From Herbiconiux sp. (GTDB lineage Bacteria; Actinomycetota; Actinomycetes; Actinomycetales; Microbacteriaceae), in contig NZ_JAHFUY010000018.1 in assembly GCF_023264895.1 (NCBI RefSeq), forward strand, positions 1 through 64,000: a DNA stretch of 64,000 bases, read 5' to 3'. The notes under the pieces are model-generated. The model did no database searches. It worked only from the letters and a program-made list of their open reading frames with translations, and was not told the origin of the DNA. Positions 16,567 to 25,743 of the stretch are shown in pieces (the stretch's first letter is position 1; each line of letters opens with the position of its first letter). Position numbers and translations under genes: made by a program.

Positions 16567-18606
16567 CTATCCCCCATTGGGGGGTGTAGTCGAAGTGGGC
16601 GTGGGCACGGGCGGCGCCTGGGTGGGTGCCGGGGTCGGCGTGGCCGTAGGCTGGCCGGCTGCACGAGGCACCGCGAGCACGACCGTCACGGTGGTGCCGA
16701 CTTGGGCTTCCGTGCCCTCGGCCGGCACCGTGGCGAGCACGGTGCCGGGGGGTGCGTCGTCCTCGCGCGTGCTCGTGGTCACGTCGAAGCCGGCGGCCCG
16801 GATGCTCGAGAGCGCCTCGACCTGGTGGGTGCCGAGAGCTCGGGGCACGAGGTTGGAGCCCGAGGCGACGACCACGTCGACCGCGGTGCCGGGAGCGACC
16901 GGGGTGCCGATGGCCGGGGCGACCCTGAGGACGGTGTCGAGCTGGCGGGGGGCGCGCTCGGCGGTCACCGTTCCGAGGGTGAGGCCGAGGGAGGCCAGGG
17001 CGGCGCGGGCGTCGGCGAGGGTTCCGTCGGCGAGCGCCGGGACGGGGATCGTCGCGGCGGCGACGGGCGCGGTGGTGGGGGCGGCGGGCGCGGAGGCGCT
17101 CGGGAGGGTCGAGGGTGGGCCGGAGGCCTCGGCCGTGGTGTCGGGCTGGGCTCCCGCCGCGAGGGGGGCCGGGGCGCCACCGACGGCCGCGAGCGACCAG
17201 GCGACCACGACGACCGCCACGAGGAGCAGGGCGACGAGGCCCAGAACGAAGGCGGGGCGGGAGGCGGCGGTGCTCGTGGGGGGCGGAGGGTCGGTGGCCT
17301 TTTGCGACGTGACGGGTGGCAGGGATCCGGAGCGGGTGCCGATGGGGGGCATCGGGCGGGCGGGCGTCGTGGCGCGCGGGGTTCCCGGTCGGTGGGGGGT
17401 CGGGGTCTGCGCGCGGTGGGTGGGGCGGGGGTGTGGGTGGGGGTCACGGTCGAACGAGGTGAGCGTGGCGGTGCGGGTGGCGTCGCTCGGCAGCCCTGGG
17501 AGGATCGCGGTCGCTGTGGTCGCGGCGGTGGCGGCGGAGGTGGCGGAGGCGGTGGCGGAGGCGGTGGCGATCGCCGGGGTGGTCGCCTCGTCGGCGCTCA
17601 TCGGGGTCGATGGGCCGGCGCCGGATTCGGCGTGCTCGGGTGGGCGCGTTCCGGGGAGGTGCTGGCGCGCGGCTCGCACCGCGACCTGCATCTCGGCGGC
17701 GCTCTGGAAGCGCGTCGTGGGATCCTTCAGGAGGGCCCGCACCACGAGGCGGTCGACGGCCCGGGGCGTGCCCGGCCGCACGACCGAGATCACGGGCGGC
17801 GGGGCCTGCAGATGCGCGAGCATCGTGGAGCGGGCGTCGGCCCGCACGAACGGTGGTGTGCCCACGAGGGCGAGGTGGAGGACGGCGCCGAGCTGGTACA
17901 GATCGCCGCGGCCGTCGACGGGGTCGCCGCGCGCCTGCTCGGGCGAGAGGTAGTTGACGTTGCCGAGCACGCCCGGGGCGGCATCCGGGGGCGGTTCGGT
18001 GGCCGGGGTGAGGGCGGCTTCCGGCGCGGAGTCGGGCGCAATGGCGGCGACGGGATCGGGTGTTCGCAGGAGGTCACGGCCGACGGCGGGGCGGCCCGCG
18101 GCATCCGCGAGACCGAAGTCGACGAGGCGCACGCCGGAGGGGCGGAGGGCCCCGCGGCGGTCACGGGCGATGATGATGTTCGAGGGCGAGACGTCGCGGT
18201 GTGCGAGGCCCGCGGCGTGCGCGTGGTCGAGGGCCGAAAGCACGCCGTCCGCGAGGGCGAGGGCGTCGGTCAGGGTGAGTGGTCCGTCGCGCTCGACCTC
18301 CTCGGCGAGGGTGGTGCCGGCCGCGTGCTCGAGGGCGATCCAGGCCTGCGGGTCTCCCCCGGTCTCGTGCACGCCCATCCCGAGCACCCGCACGATGTTG
18401 GGGTGCCGGAGCGGCTCTGCGGCGCGCGCCTCGCGGAAGAAGGCGGTGCGGGCGGCGTCGGATCGGGAGAGGTGGGGGTGCAGGATCTTCAGGGCCACCG
18501 CTCCGCCCGTCTCGGTGTCGAGGGCGCGGAAGACCGAGGCGGAGCCGCCGGTGCCGAGGAGCTCGACGAGGCGGTAGCGGCCTGAGATGAGCCCGATGTC
18601 AGTCAT
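16567..18606 (-). CDS. Serine/threonine protein kinase with PASTA domains
   Basis: ISGRYRLVELLGTGGSASVFRALD, VALKIL, HRDVSPSNIII, DFG, two PASTA-like repeats (ADGTLADARAALASLGLTLG..., LGTHQVEALSSIRAAGFDV...). Confidence 0.9.
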   Translation of the reverse strand: MTDIGLISGRYRLVELLGTGGSASVFRALDTETGGAVALKILHPHLSRSDAARTAFFREARAAEPLRHPNIVRVLGMGVHETGGDPQAWIALEHAAGTTLAEEVERDGPLTLTDALALADGVLSALDHAHAAGLAHRDVSPSNIIIARDRRGALRPSGVRLVDFGLADAAGRPAVGRDLLRTPDPVAAIAPDSAPEAALTPATEPPPDAAPGVLGNVNYLSPEQARGDPVDGRGDLYQLGAVLHLALVGTPPFVRADARSTMLAHLQAPPPVISVVRPGTPRAVDRLVVRALLKDPTTRFQSAAEMQVAVRAARQHLPGTRPPEHAESGAGPSTPMSADEATTPAIATASATASATSAATAATTATAILPGLPSDATRTATLTSFDRDPHPHPRPTHRAQTPTPHRPGTPRATTPARPMPPIGTRSGSLPPVTSQKATDPPPPTSTAASRPAFVLGLVALLLVAVVVVAWSLAAVGGAPAPLAAGAQPDTTAEASGPPSTLPSASAPAAPTTAPVAAATIPVPALADGTLADARAALASLGLTLGTVTAERAPRQLDTVLRVAPAIGTPVAPGTAVDVVVASGSNLVPRALGTHQVEALSSIRAAGFDVTTSTREDDAPPGTVLATVPAEGTEAQVGTTVTVVLAVPRAAGQPTATPTPAPTQAPPVPTPTSTTPPNGG

Positions 18607-19525
18607 CGGCACCGCTCGAGTTCGCTGGGGTCGCTGGGCTCGCTGGGCTCGCTGGGGTCGCTGGGGTCGCTGGGCTCGCCGCGGCTGCGCGGGCGGCGTA
18701 GTCGTTGGCGGTGGCGGCGATGAGGTCGACGTAGGTCTCGACGTGGTTGTAGGCGAAGACGGCGGTGCGCCACGCGGTGGGGTCGGCGAGGTCGCCGTAG
18801 TGGCAGAGGTACCGGCCGGCGGCGAGGGCTGCGTCGTCGATGCGCTGCGGATCGGCGAGGCCGTCGCCGTCGCCGTCGGCTCCCCACTCGGCCCACGTCC
18901 CAGGGATGAACTGCAAGGGGCCGGCTGCACGGTCGCCGGTCGGGTCGCCGTCGAGGCTGCCGCCGTCGGTGTCGTCGATGCGGTCGTAGACGGCGCCGTC
19001 GAGCGCGGGGCCGAGGATGGGCGGGACGGTCGCGCCGTCGGTGCCGATGGTGGACCCGCCGTGGGTTCCGTGGCCGGACTCGACGGCGCCGAGGGCGGCG
19101 AGGGTGTTCCAGCCGAGGCCGCAGCCGGGATCGGTGGCGGCGATCGCGAGGGCGGCACCCGCGTAGCCGCTGAGAGCTCGGAGCGGAATGCCGGTGGCGA
19201 CCGCCGTCGACTCGGCCCATGCGGGGTCGACGAGGTCGGCGATGCGGTGGCCGCGCGGGACGGAGAGGGAGGAGGCGTCGCCCGTGCCGGTGGGGGTCGC
19301 CGCGGAACCGCCTGCCCCGGTGCCCGCTCCGTCGCTGGACGGTGCGGCGATGTCGAGGGGCGGTGCGCCCCCCTCTGCACCCGACGTCGTTCCGGACGTC
19401 CCGCTCGCCAGGACCGACGCGTCGGCGGGCACGCGGGCATCCGCCGACGCCATCCCGATCAGCAGCCAGGCGGCGAGGGCCAGCATCCCGGAGACGACGA
19501 CTCCGAGTCCCACTCGGGCACTCAT
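18599..19525 (-). CDS. Lytic transglycosylase-like secreted protein
   Basis: GLGWNTLAALGAVESGHGTHGG...DRAAGPLQFIPGTWAEWGADGDGDGLADPQRIDDAALAAGRYLC; overlaps the kinase start. Confidence 0.82.
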   Translation of the reverse strand: MSARVGLGVVVSGMLALAAWLLIGMASADARVPADASVLASGTSGTTSGAEGGAPPLDIAAPSSDGAGTGAGGSAATPTGTGDASSLSVPRGHRIADLVDPAWAESTAVATGIPLRALSGYAGAALAIAATDPGCGLGWNTLAALGAVESGHGTHGGSTIGTDGATVPPILGPALDGAVYDRIDDTDGGSLDGDPTGDRAAGPLQFIPGTWAEWGADGDGDGLADPQRIDDAALAAGRYLCHYGDLADPTAWRTAVFAYNHVETYVDLIAATANDYAARAAAASPATPATPASPASPATPANSSGADD

Positions 19526-19653
19526 GCCCGAACCCTCCCGGCAGCCGGTGTCCTCCGCCCGGACACGAGATGAACGGACGGTGACCCCCAGGCGACGCCC
19601 TGCCGAGCGCCGTCCCCTCGCGCGCCCGGCAGCCCCCTACCGTCCCCTGCCGC

Positions 19654-19708
19654 GACTTGACACAAGATGTGCCAAGTGGGCCGTTTTGGGCGCAGCTTCG
19701 GTCAAGTC
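19654..19708 (-). repeat. Family A palindromic repeat, single copy inverted relative to the 20639 array
   Basis: GACTTGACACAAGATGTGCCAAGTGGGCCGTTTTGGGCGCAGCTTCGGTCAAGTC closely matches the reverse complement of the array unit; same 55-bp length. Confidence 0.88.
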
Positions 19709-19790
19709 GGCGGTTCCGCGTCCGGGGGAAGTGAGCCGCGATGGGCATTGGGCGGGCGCGCCTTCCTACCCGGGCGGCCAGAATGGAGGG

Positions 19791-20588
19791 ATGTCAGCAT
19801 CCGCCTCCCCCGTGCTCGAGCTGCGGTCGGTGCGCTTCGTGCGCGCTGGCCGCGTCATCCTCGACGATGTCGATCTGAGGGTGCTGCCGGGTGAGCACTG
19901 GGCCCTGATCGGACCGAACGGGGCGGGCAAGAGCACCGTGCTGAGCCTGTGCGGGGCCGTGCAACATCCCACGAGCGGTGAGGTGCACGTGCTCGGCGAG
20001 CGGATCGGGCGGGTCGAGCTGCAGAGTCTCCGTCGGTCGATCGGTCATGTCAACCCGCGGCATCCGCTCACGTCGTCGCTCACGATCCGGGAGGTGGTGC
20101 TCACGGGACTGACCGGATCCGTCGAGCTCGTGCCGCGGTGGGAGGCTGACGCCGCCTCGCTCGCGCGTGCCGACGAGCTCCTCGACCTGCTGGGACTCGG
20201 TGCGAAGGCGTCGGAGCGCTGGACCACGCTCTCGCAGGGCGAGCGCGGGCGCACCCTGATCGCGCGGGCGCTCGTGACCGATCCGCGACTGATCCTCCTC
20301 GATGAGCCATCGACCGGACTCGACGTCGCCGCGCGCGAGCAGCTGCTCGACACGCTCGACCGGGTGCGGCTCGCTCATCCGGAGCTCGCGACCGTGCTCG
20401 TCACGCACCACCTGGAGGAGCTCCCGCGCTCGACCTCGCATGCGGCCCTCATCGCCGACGGCCGCATCACGGCGGTGGGAGCGGCCGGCGACGTGCTCAC
20501 CACCGAGGCCGTGAGCGCCTGCTTCGCGCACCCCATCTCGATCGAGCACCGCCACGGCCGCTGGAGCGCCCGAGCCGCCCACGTCTGA
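19791..20588 (+). CDS. ABC transporter ATP-binding protein
   Basis: Walker A IGPNGAGKST, LSQGERGRTLIARALVTDPRLILLDEPSTGLD. Confidence 0.85.
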   Translation: MSASASPVLELRSVRFVRAGRVILDDVDLRVLPGEHWALIGPNGAGKSTVLSLCGAVQHPTSGEVHVLGERIGRVELQSLRRSIGHVNPRHPLTSSLTIREVVLTGLTGSVELVPRWEADAASLARADELLDLLGLGAKASERWTTLSQGERGRTLIARALVTDPRLILLDEPSTGLDVAAREQLLDTLDRVRLAHPELATVLVTHHLEELPRSTSHAALIADGRITAVGAAGDVLTTEAVSACFAHPISIEHRHGRWSARAAHV

Positions 20589-20638
20589 CGCCCGCGCCAC
20601 CCCGGCCCGACGCCCGAGCCGCACACCTAGATCTCCCC

Positions 20639-20975
20639 GACTTGACAGAAGTCGCGCCCAAAACGCCCCACTTGGCACAACTTGTGTCAAGTCACGGAAG
20701 GGGTCGAGCCGCGGACCCCTCCCGGCAGTGCCGACTTGACAGAAGGTGCGCCCAAAACGCCCCACTTGGCACAACTTGTGTCAAGTCACGGGAGGGGTCG
20801 AGGCGCGGGCCCCTCCCGGAAGTGCCGACTTGACAGAAGTCGCGCCCAAAACTCCCCACTTGGCACAACTTGTGTCAAGTCACGGGAGGGGGCGAGCCGC
20901 GGACACCTGCCGGCAGCGTCGACTTGGCAGAAGGTGTGGCTAAGAGGGTCGACTTGGCACTTCTTGTGTCACGTT
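20639..20975 (+). repeat. Family A repeat array: three 55-bp units plus one degenerate unit, 94-bp period
   Basis: Units start at 20639, 20733, 20827 and 20921; each has GACTTGACAgAAGT...ACTTgTGTCAAGTC arms; inter-unit segments are also similar and self-complementary. Confidence 0.95.
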
Positions 20976-21979
20976 GCGGTGGGGGCGTGGAGGCGGGCGA
21001 GGTAGTGGCGGTGGGGGGCTCGGCGGAGGCGCTCGGGGAGTGCACGGTAGAGGGGGGCCGCCACTCGGATGAGGCGGCGGAAGAGGCGTTCGCGCCGGTC
21101 GTCCCAGGGGTAGCCGAAGGCCGCGCGCACTCGCTCGGGTAGGAGGGCGACCGTCACGAATCGCGCGAGCGGCATCCCGGCCCGGATCGGGAGCGGCGCC
21201 TTCTCCGCCCGGAGCAGCGCGGCGGCGACTCCGCGCACGGTGTCGTCGACAGTCAGCTGCTTCACGGTGCGGTCGAAGTACCTCCGGAAGGCTGCGCGGT
21301 CCGCGGGCCACAGTTTCTCGGGCATCTGCAGGGCGGTGCCAAGCAGCGCGTACTCACGGTAGACCCGATCGGCGGATGCTTCGTCGAGTGGCCCGTGCAC
21401 CAGCTCGAAGACCGTGATGGCGGTGTCGTAGAGCGTCGCCGCGACCCACAGCTGCAGGTGCGGATCACGCGCGTCGTAGGCGGGGTCACCGGAGTGTGTC
21501 GGAGCGGCGTCGTCAGCGGGTGCGGTGTGAGTGGTGACGTCCGGAACGGAGTGCACGGCGGCGGCGGGCCCGGTCGGCCTCGCAGCCTCTGACGCGGTGC
21601 GGGTCGTGCCGTCGGGAACGGAGTGCACCGAGCCACCGGGCCTCGTCGGTACGCCGCGGTCTGACGCGGCCGGGACGGTGGGGGCGGTGGGGGCGGTGCC
21701 GTCGGGCGCGGGCGGCGCGGGGGCATCCGGGACGTGGCGCACGGGGCGGTGGGCGCGGTTCACCGCGCGGCGCACGGCTCGCTTGTCGGCCTCGGTGCCG
21801 GAGGTGAGCGCGTAGATGTAGGTGAGGGTGCCGTTGAGGCGATCCATCGGACGGCTAGCGAAGTCGCTGTGCCGGGCGACCCCGTAGCCGATGGCCGGGT
21901 GCGCGATCTGCAGCAGGATCGCGCGACCCGCGCCCGCGAGCAGCACGCTCTCGGGAGCGATGTCGGCCATCGTTGTCAT
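20969..21979 (-). CDS. DUF2236 (MpaB/Lcp-like oxygenase) family protein with low-complexity insertion
   Basis: MTTMADIAPESVLLAGAGRAILLQIAHPAIGYGVARHSDFASRPMDRLNGTLTYIY...DPHLQLWVAATLYDTAITVFE. Confidence 0.82.
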   Translation of the reverse strand: MTTMADIAPESVLLAGAGRAILLQIAHPAIGYGVARHSDFASRPMDRLNGTLTYIYALTSGTEADKRAVRRAVNRAHRPVRHVPDAPAPPAPDGTAPTAPTVPAASDRGVPTRPGGSVHSVPDGTTRTASEAARPTGPAAAVHSVPDVTTHTAPADDAAPTHSGDPAYDARDPHLQLWVAATLYDTAITVFELVHGPLDEASADRVYREYALLGTALQMPEKLWPADRAAFRRYFDRTVKQLTVDDTVRGVAAALLRAEKAPLPIRAGMPLARFVTVALLPERVRAAFGYPWDDRRERLFRRLIRVAAPLYRALPERLRRAPHRHYLARLHAPTAT

Positions 21980-22400
21980 GCCAGCGACGCTAGCCCATCC
22001 GCCCGGATGCTCCTCGCGCACGTCACTGCGCATCGAGCGGACTTCGCCACGCCTGCCGCCATCCGGGCTCGGGAGGAGACCGGTTTGCCGCAGACGTGGC
22101 GTTGTCCGCGAGATGCGGGCCGGTGGCCGTCTCCCGACATCCTGCAGGCTCCGCGCCACCCCGCACGCACCGCGGCGCCGTGCCCACCTCCGGCCCCCAT
22201 GCACTCCACGGTGCCGCGCCCGGCAACCGGCACTCCCCCACATCCGCAGCACCGGCGGCGTCCGACAGGTGGCACGTGGTAGGTGGTTGGCGACCCGCCA
22301 CCTCTCGGCACCGGTACCGGTATCGGCCCCGGGCTGGCGGCGGCGGGCGGATAGGCGGCGGGCTGGCGGGCGGACAGGCGGCGCGCAGTAGCCTGGAGCG

Positions 22401-23645
22401 ATGACCAGCGGGCTCGACGGGACCACGTGGGACGTCGTCGTGGTGGGCGCCGGGCCCGCCGGCTCGAGCGCCGCGCGCGCCGCCGCCCTCGCCGGGTCCT
22501 CGGTGCTGCTGCTGGACCGTGCGGCCTTCCCCCGTTACAAGACCTGCGGCGGCGGTCTGCTCGGCGAATCGCTCGCGCTCATCCCGGAGAGCGCCCTCCG
22601 CACCGTCGAGTCCCGCGTGCGCGACACCGTGGTGAGCCATCGCTTCAGCCGCCGCTTCCGGCTGACGACCCTCGACCCGCATCTCGCCCTCGTGCGCCGC
22701 TCCGAGTTCGACGCCGCCCTCGTGGCCGCCGCCCAGGATGCGGGTGCGCGCTTCGCCGACGGCGTGACCGTGCGCGAGATCATCCCACCAGCCGACGGCG
22801 GCACTGGGGTAGCGCCAACTGCTGTTCCCGACGCGGTTTCGCGCAGTTGGCGCTACCCGGCCGGCGGGAGTGGCGGGCAAAACACGAGTGGCGGGCAAGA
22901 GGCGAAGACGACCGGGGTGCGCACCTCCGCCGGGACCGTGCACGCGCGGGTGGTGGTGGGCGCCGACGGCACCGGCGGGCGCGTGGGACGGCACGTCGGC
23001 GTGGAGGCCGGCGGCGTCGACCTCGGGCTCGAGGACGAGGTGACGATGCCCACCGACGACTCCCGCTGGCGCGACGTCGTGCACCTCGACTGGGGCGACT
23101 CTCCCGGGAGCTACGCCTGGGTGTTCCCGAAGCGCGATTCCCTGACGGTGGGGGTGATCCAGCAGAAGGGCGCACCGGATGCCACGCGCCGCTACCTCGC
23201 CGAATGGCGACAGCACCTGGGGCTCGACGAGGCGACCGCGCCCACGCTGCACTCCTCCGGCCACCTCACCCAGTGGCGCACAGCCGGCTCACCGCTCCGC
23301 CGCGGCGACGTGATCGTGGCCGGCGACGCCGCCGGGCTCCTCGAGCCGTGGACGCGGGAGGGCATCTCGTTCGCCCTCCGCTCCGGCAGCTGGGCGGGTG
23401 AGGCCGCGGCGTCCGGCGACCTCGACCGCTACGTGCGCCGCGTGCAGGCCGAGCTCGGCGCCGAGCAGCGCACCGGAGCCGAGCTCCTCCGCACGTTCGA
23501 GCGCCGCCCCGGCCTCGTGCACGCCGTGCTGCGCACGCGCCCGGGCGCCCGCTGGTTCGTGCGCTTCTGCCGCGGCGAGACCACCCTGGCCCGCTTCGCC
23601 CGCCACCGAATCGTCATGCTCCTCGCCCGCACGCTCGCACGCTGA
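22401..23645 (+). CDS. FAD-dependent oxidoreductase, geranylgeranyl reductase family
   Basis: DVVVVGAGPAGSSAARAAALAGSSVLLLDRAAFPRYKTCGGGLL...RVVVGADG...GDVIVAGDAAGLLEPWTREGISFALRSG. Confidence 0.88.
   Translation: MTSGLDGTTWDVVVVGAGPAGSSAARAAALAGSSVLLLDRAAFPRYKTCGGGLLGESLALIPESALRTVESRVRDTVVSHRFSRRFRLTTLDPHLALVRRSEFDAALVAAAQDAGARFADGVTVREIIPPADGGTGVAPTAVPDAVSRSWRYPAGGSGGQNTSGGQEAKTTGVRTSAGTVHARVVVGADGTGGRVGRHVGVEAGGVDLGLEDEVTMPTDDSRWRDVVHLDWGDSPGSYAWVFPKRDSLTVGVIQQKGAPDATRRYLAEWRQHLGLDEATAPTLHSSGHLTQWRTAGSPLRRGDVIVAGDAAGLLEPWTREGISFALRSGSWAGEAAASGDLDRYVRRVQAELGAEQRTGAELLRTFERRPGLVHAVLRTRPGARWFVRFCRGETTLARFARHRIVMLLARTLAR
22807..22858. repeat. Family B palindromic repeat (16-bp perfect arms) inside the GGR-like CDS
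   Basis: GGGTAGCGCCAACTGC (22807-22822) / GCAGTTGGCGCTACCC (22843-22858). Confidence 0.95.
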
Positions 23646-23673
23646 CCGTCGACAGCCCGGGCGGGGAGCGCGA

Positions 23674-25635
23674 TCAGCGCGCGGTGAGGGTGAAGTCGGG
23701 AGTCCCGGGCGAGGTCGTCGAGGCCACCTGCACTCCCGCCGTGACCGTCTGGCCGGGCGCCACGAACGCCGCCCACTGCGCGCCCCGGCAGGTCACGACC
23801 CCGGAGGCGACCGAGCAGTCCATGCCCCAGGCGCTCACGACCGACGTCGCGCCGGCATCCGGCCACGAGATGCTCCAGCCCGACGACGCTCCCGCGTTCG
23901 TGACCGAGATCTCGGTGACGTAGCCGTTCTCCCACTCGCTCTGCAGCGCCCAGACCGCGGAGAGCGATGCGGAGCCGGCACCGGCACCCCCACCCGGCGT
24001 TCCCGGACGAGCCGTGCCCGTGGACGGCCCGGCACCGGGCGAGGCTGTCGCACCGGGCGTGGCTGTCGCACCGGGGGCGCGCGGCCCGGGCGCTCCCGGC
24101 CCCGCGGTGCCCCCGATCCGCTCGGTGGGTTTCAGCCACGGCGTGCCAGAGGACCCCGGTGACCCGCTCGGGGTCGGCGTGGCCGGAGCACCCGTGCCCG
24201 GCACCGGCGACGGGGCGGGCAGCGGCACCCCGGTGGCAGGCGCAGGCGCCGTCACCGCCGTCCCGCTCCCGATGAGGGGCGAGAGCGCGGCGATCTTCTC
24301 GGCCTGCGGCGTCGTCCAGTCGTCCTGCACGAGCCCGCCGGTGTCGCCGCTGTTGGGGTTGAACGACCAGTAGGAGAAGCTCATGCCCGAGCCCGCGAGA
24401 TACGCCACGATGTTCTCGAACCAGGCCCGGTCGCCATCCGTCTGCAGCTTCGAGCCGAACTCGCCCACCAGCACGGGCGCGATGCCCTCCTTGGCGAGGT
24501 AGCCCCACTGCGAGTCCCAGAACGCCGGCAGGTTGGCCGGGTAGTCGGGGCTCGTGAACCACTCCTGCGGGTAGATCGACGCCGGGTAGTCGTGCGGCGA
24601 GTACACCACCCGGTCGGGCACCGAGAGCGTCACCGGATCGGACCCCGCGTCGGCGAGCCCGCCGCCCCACCAGGTGTAGCTGCCGTCGTTCTGCTTCTCG
24701 ACGCCCTCGACGATGATGAGCAGTTCGGGGTTGACCGCGAGCACCGCATCGCCTGCCCGCGTGGCCGCGGCCTGCCAGTCGACCGCGGGATCGCCGCAGC
24801 CCCAGCAGGCGCTGCCGCGGGGCTCGTTGTGCAGGTCGAAGCCGATGACCGAGGGCTCCCCGGCGTAGCGCTGCGCGAGCATCTGCCAGTCCGAGATCCA
24901 GGTCGACTCGGGGAAGCGGTCGGTGTACCAGAGCTCCGACTGCGCCTCGGAACCCGGCCGGTGCCGGTCGAGGATGACGTTCAGCCCGTAGGCCTTCGCA
25001 CGCTGCACGAACGCGTCCATGAGCTGCAACGGCGTGAGCGAGGCGAGCGTGGGGTTGGCGTAGGCGTTGACTGAGGAGCTCGCAGGCGATGCCAGGCACT
25101 CGTTGGAGTAGGGCAGGCGGATCGTGTTGAAGCCCCAGCCCGCGATCTGCGCCAGTCCCGCATCGAGGCTGATCGACCAGAGCCCGTGGGGCGCGCAGTT
25201 GCCCGTCTCGAGCCCGAACCAGGAGACCGCTTTGATGACGTAGGGCGAGCCGCCGGCGGTGACGATCGTGCCGCCGTCGGTGTGCAGCCACCCGGGGAGT
25301 GCAGCCTGAGGGGCCCCATCGGCCGAGGCCGGAGCAGGAGCCGGACCGGGTGCGGGCACGGCAGGCGATCCGGGCGCACCCTCACCACCCGCAGCCGGGC
25401 CGGGCATGACTGTCGGCACGGGAGAGCCTCCGATCGGTCCGGACTGCGCGACGCCGGAATGCTTGGGCCCGGGCACCGAAGAGGACAGCACCGAAGAGGA
25501 GAGCCCGGAACCCGCCGTCGCGGCGGACGCCACCGACGCCGTCGCCACGACCCCGGCGACGAGCACGACGGCGGCCAGTGCGCCACCCCAGCGACGCACC
25601 CGCCCGAGTGGCGTGCTCTCGATCGAACCCTTCAC
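23674..25635 (-). CDS. Secreted GH5 endoglucanase (cellulase) with C-terminal CBM2-like domain
   Basis: GFNTIRLPYSNECL...VIGFDLHNEPRGSACWGCG...PVLVGEFGSKLQTDGDRAWFENIVAYL; C-terminal WENGYVTEISVTNAGASSGWSISW. GTG start inferred. Confidence 0.9.
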   Translation of the reverse strand: MKGSIESTPLGRVRRWGGALAAVVLVAGVVATASVASAATAGSGLSSSVLSSSVPGPKHSGVAQSGPIGGSPVPTVMPGPAAGGEGAPGSPAVPAPGPAPAPASADGAPQAALPGWLHTDGGTIVTAGGSPYVIKAVSWFGLETGNCAPHGLWSISLDAGLAQIAGWGFNTIRLPYSNECLASPASSSVNAYANPTLASLTPLQLMDAFVQRAKAYGLNVILDRHRPGSEAQSELWYTDRFPESTWISDWQMLAQRYAGEPSVIGFDLHNEPRGSACWGCGDPAVDWQAAATRAGDAVLAVNPELLIIVEGVEKQNDGSYTWWGGGLADAGSDPVTLSVPDRVVYSPHDYPASIYPQEWFTSPDYPANLPAFWDSQWGYLAKEGIAPVLVGEFGSKLQTDGDRAWFENIVAYLAGSGMSFSYWSFNPNSGDTGGLVQDDWTTPQAEKIAALSPLIGSGTAVTAPAPATGVPLPAPSPVPGTGAPATPTPSGSPGSSGTPWLKPTERIGGTAGPGAPGPRAPGATATPGATASPGAGPSTGTARPGTPGGGAGAGSASLSAVWALQSEWENGYVTEISVTNAGASSGWSISWPDAGATSVVSAWGMDCSVASGVVTCRGAQWAAFVAPGQTVTAGVQVASTTSPGTPDFTLTAR

Positions 25636-25743
25636 GGCCACCCTTCGCGGTCGACGACAGATCCGCAGAATACCAGCCACCGCCGACACCCTCCGACACA
25701 GCCGGAGAACAGGACAGCCGGAGAACAGGAGCACACTGGAACG

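Noticed and set aside
16561-16585. CCCCCATTGGGGG hairpin as an intrinsic terminator for the kinase gene
   Set aside because: It overlaps the final codons and stop, has only a 5-bp stem and no T-tract; insufficient support.
20639-20975. Possible CRISPR array (regular repeats separated by about 39 nt)
   Set aside because: The spacers are near-identical to one another and self-complementary, and no cas genes are in the window; it is a tandem palindromic repeat.
20642-21005. Short ORFs such as MTEVAPKTPHLAQLVSSHGRGR...
   Set aside because: They are direct translations of the repeat array with the same peptide recurring; no independent coding evidence.
22401-23645. Frameshift or pseudogene in the GGR-like gene because of the palindrome insertion
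   Set aside because: The frame is uninterrupted and both flanking motif blocks are intact, so an in-frame insertion is more likely.
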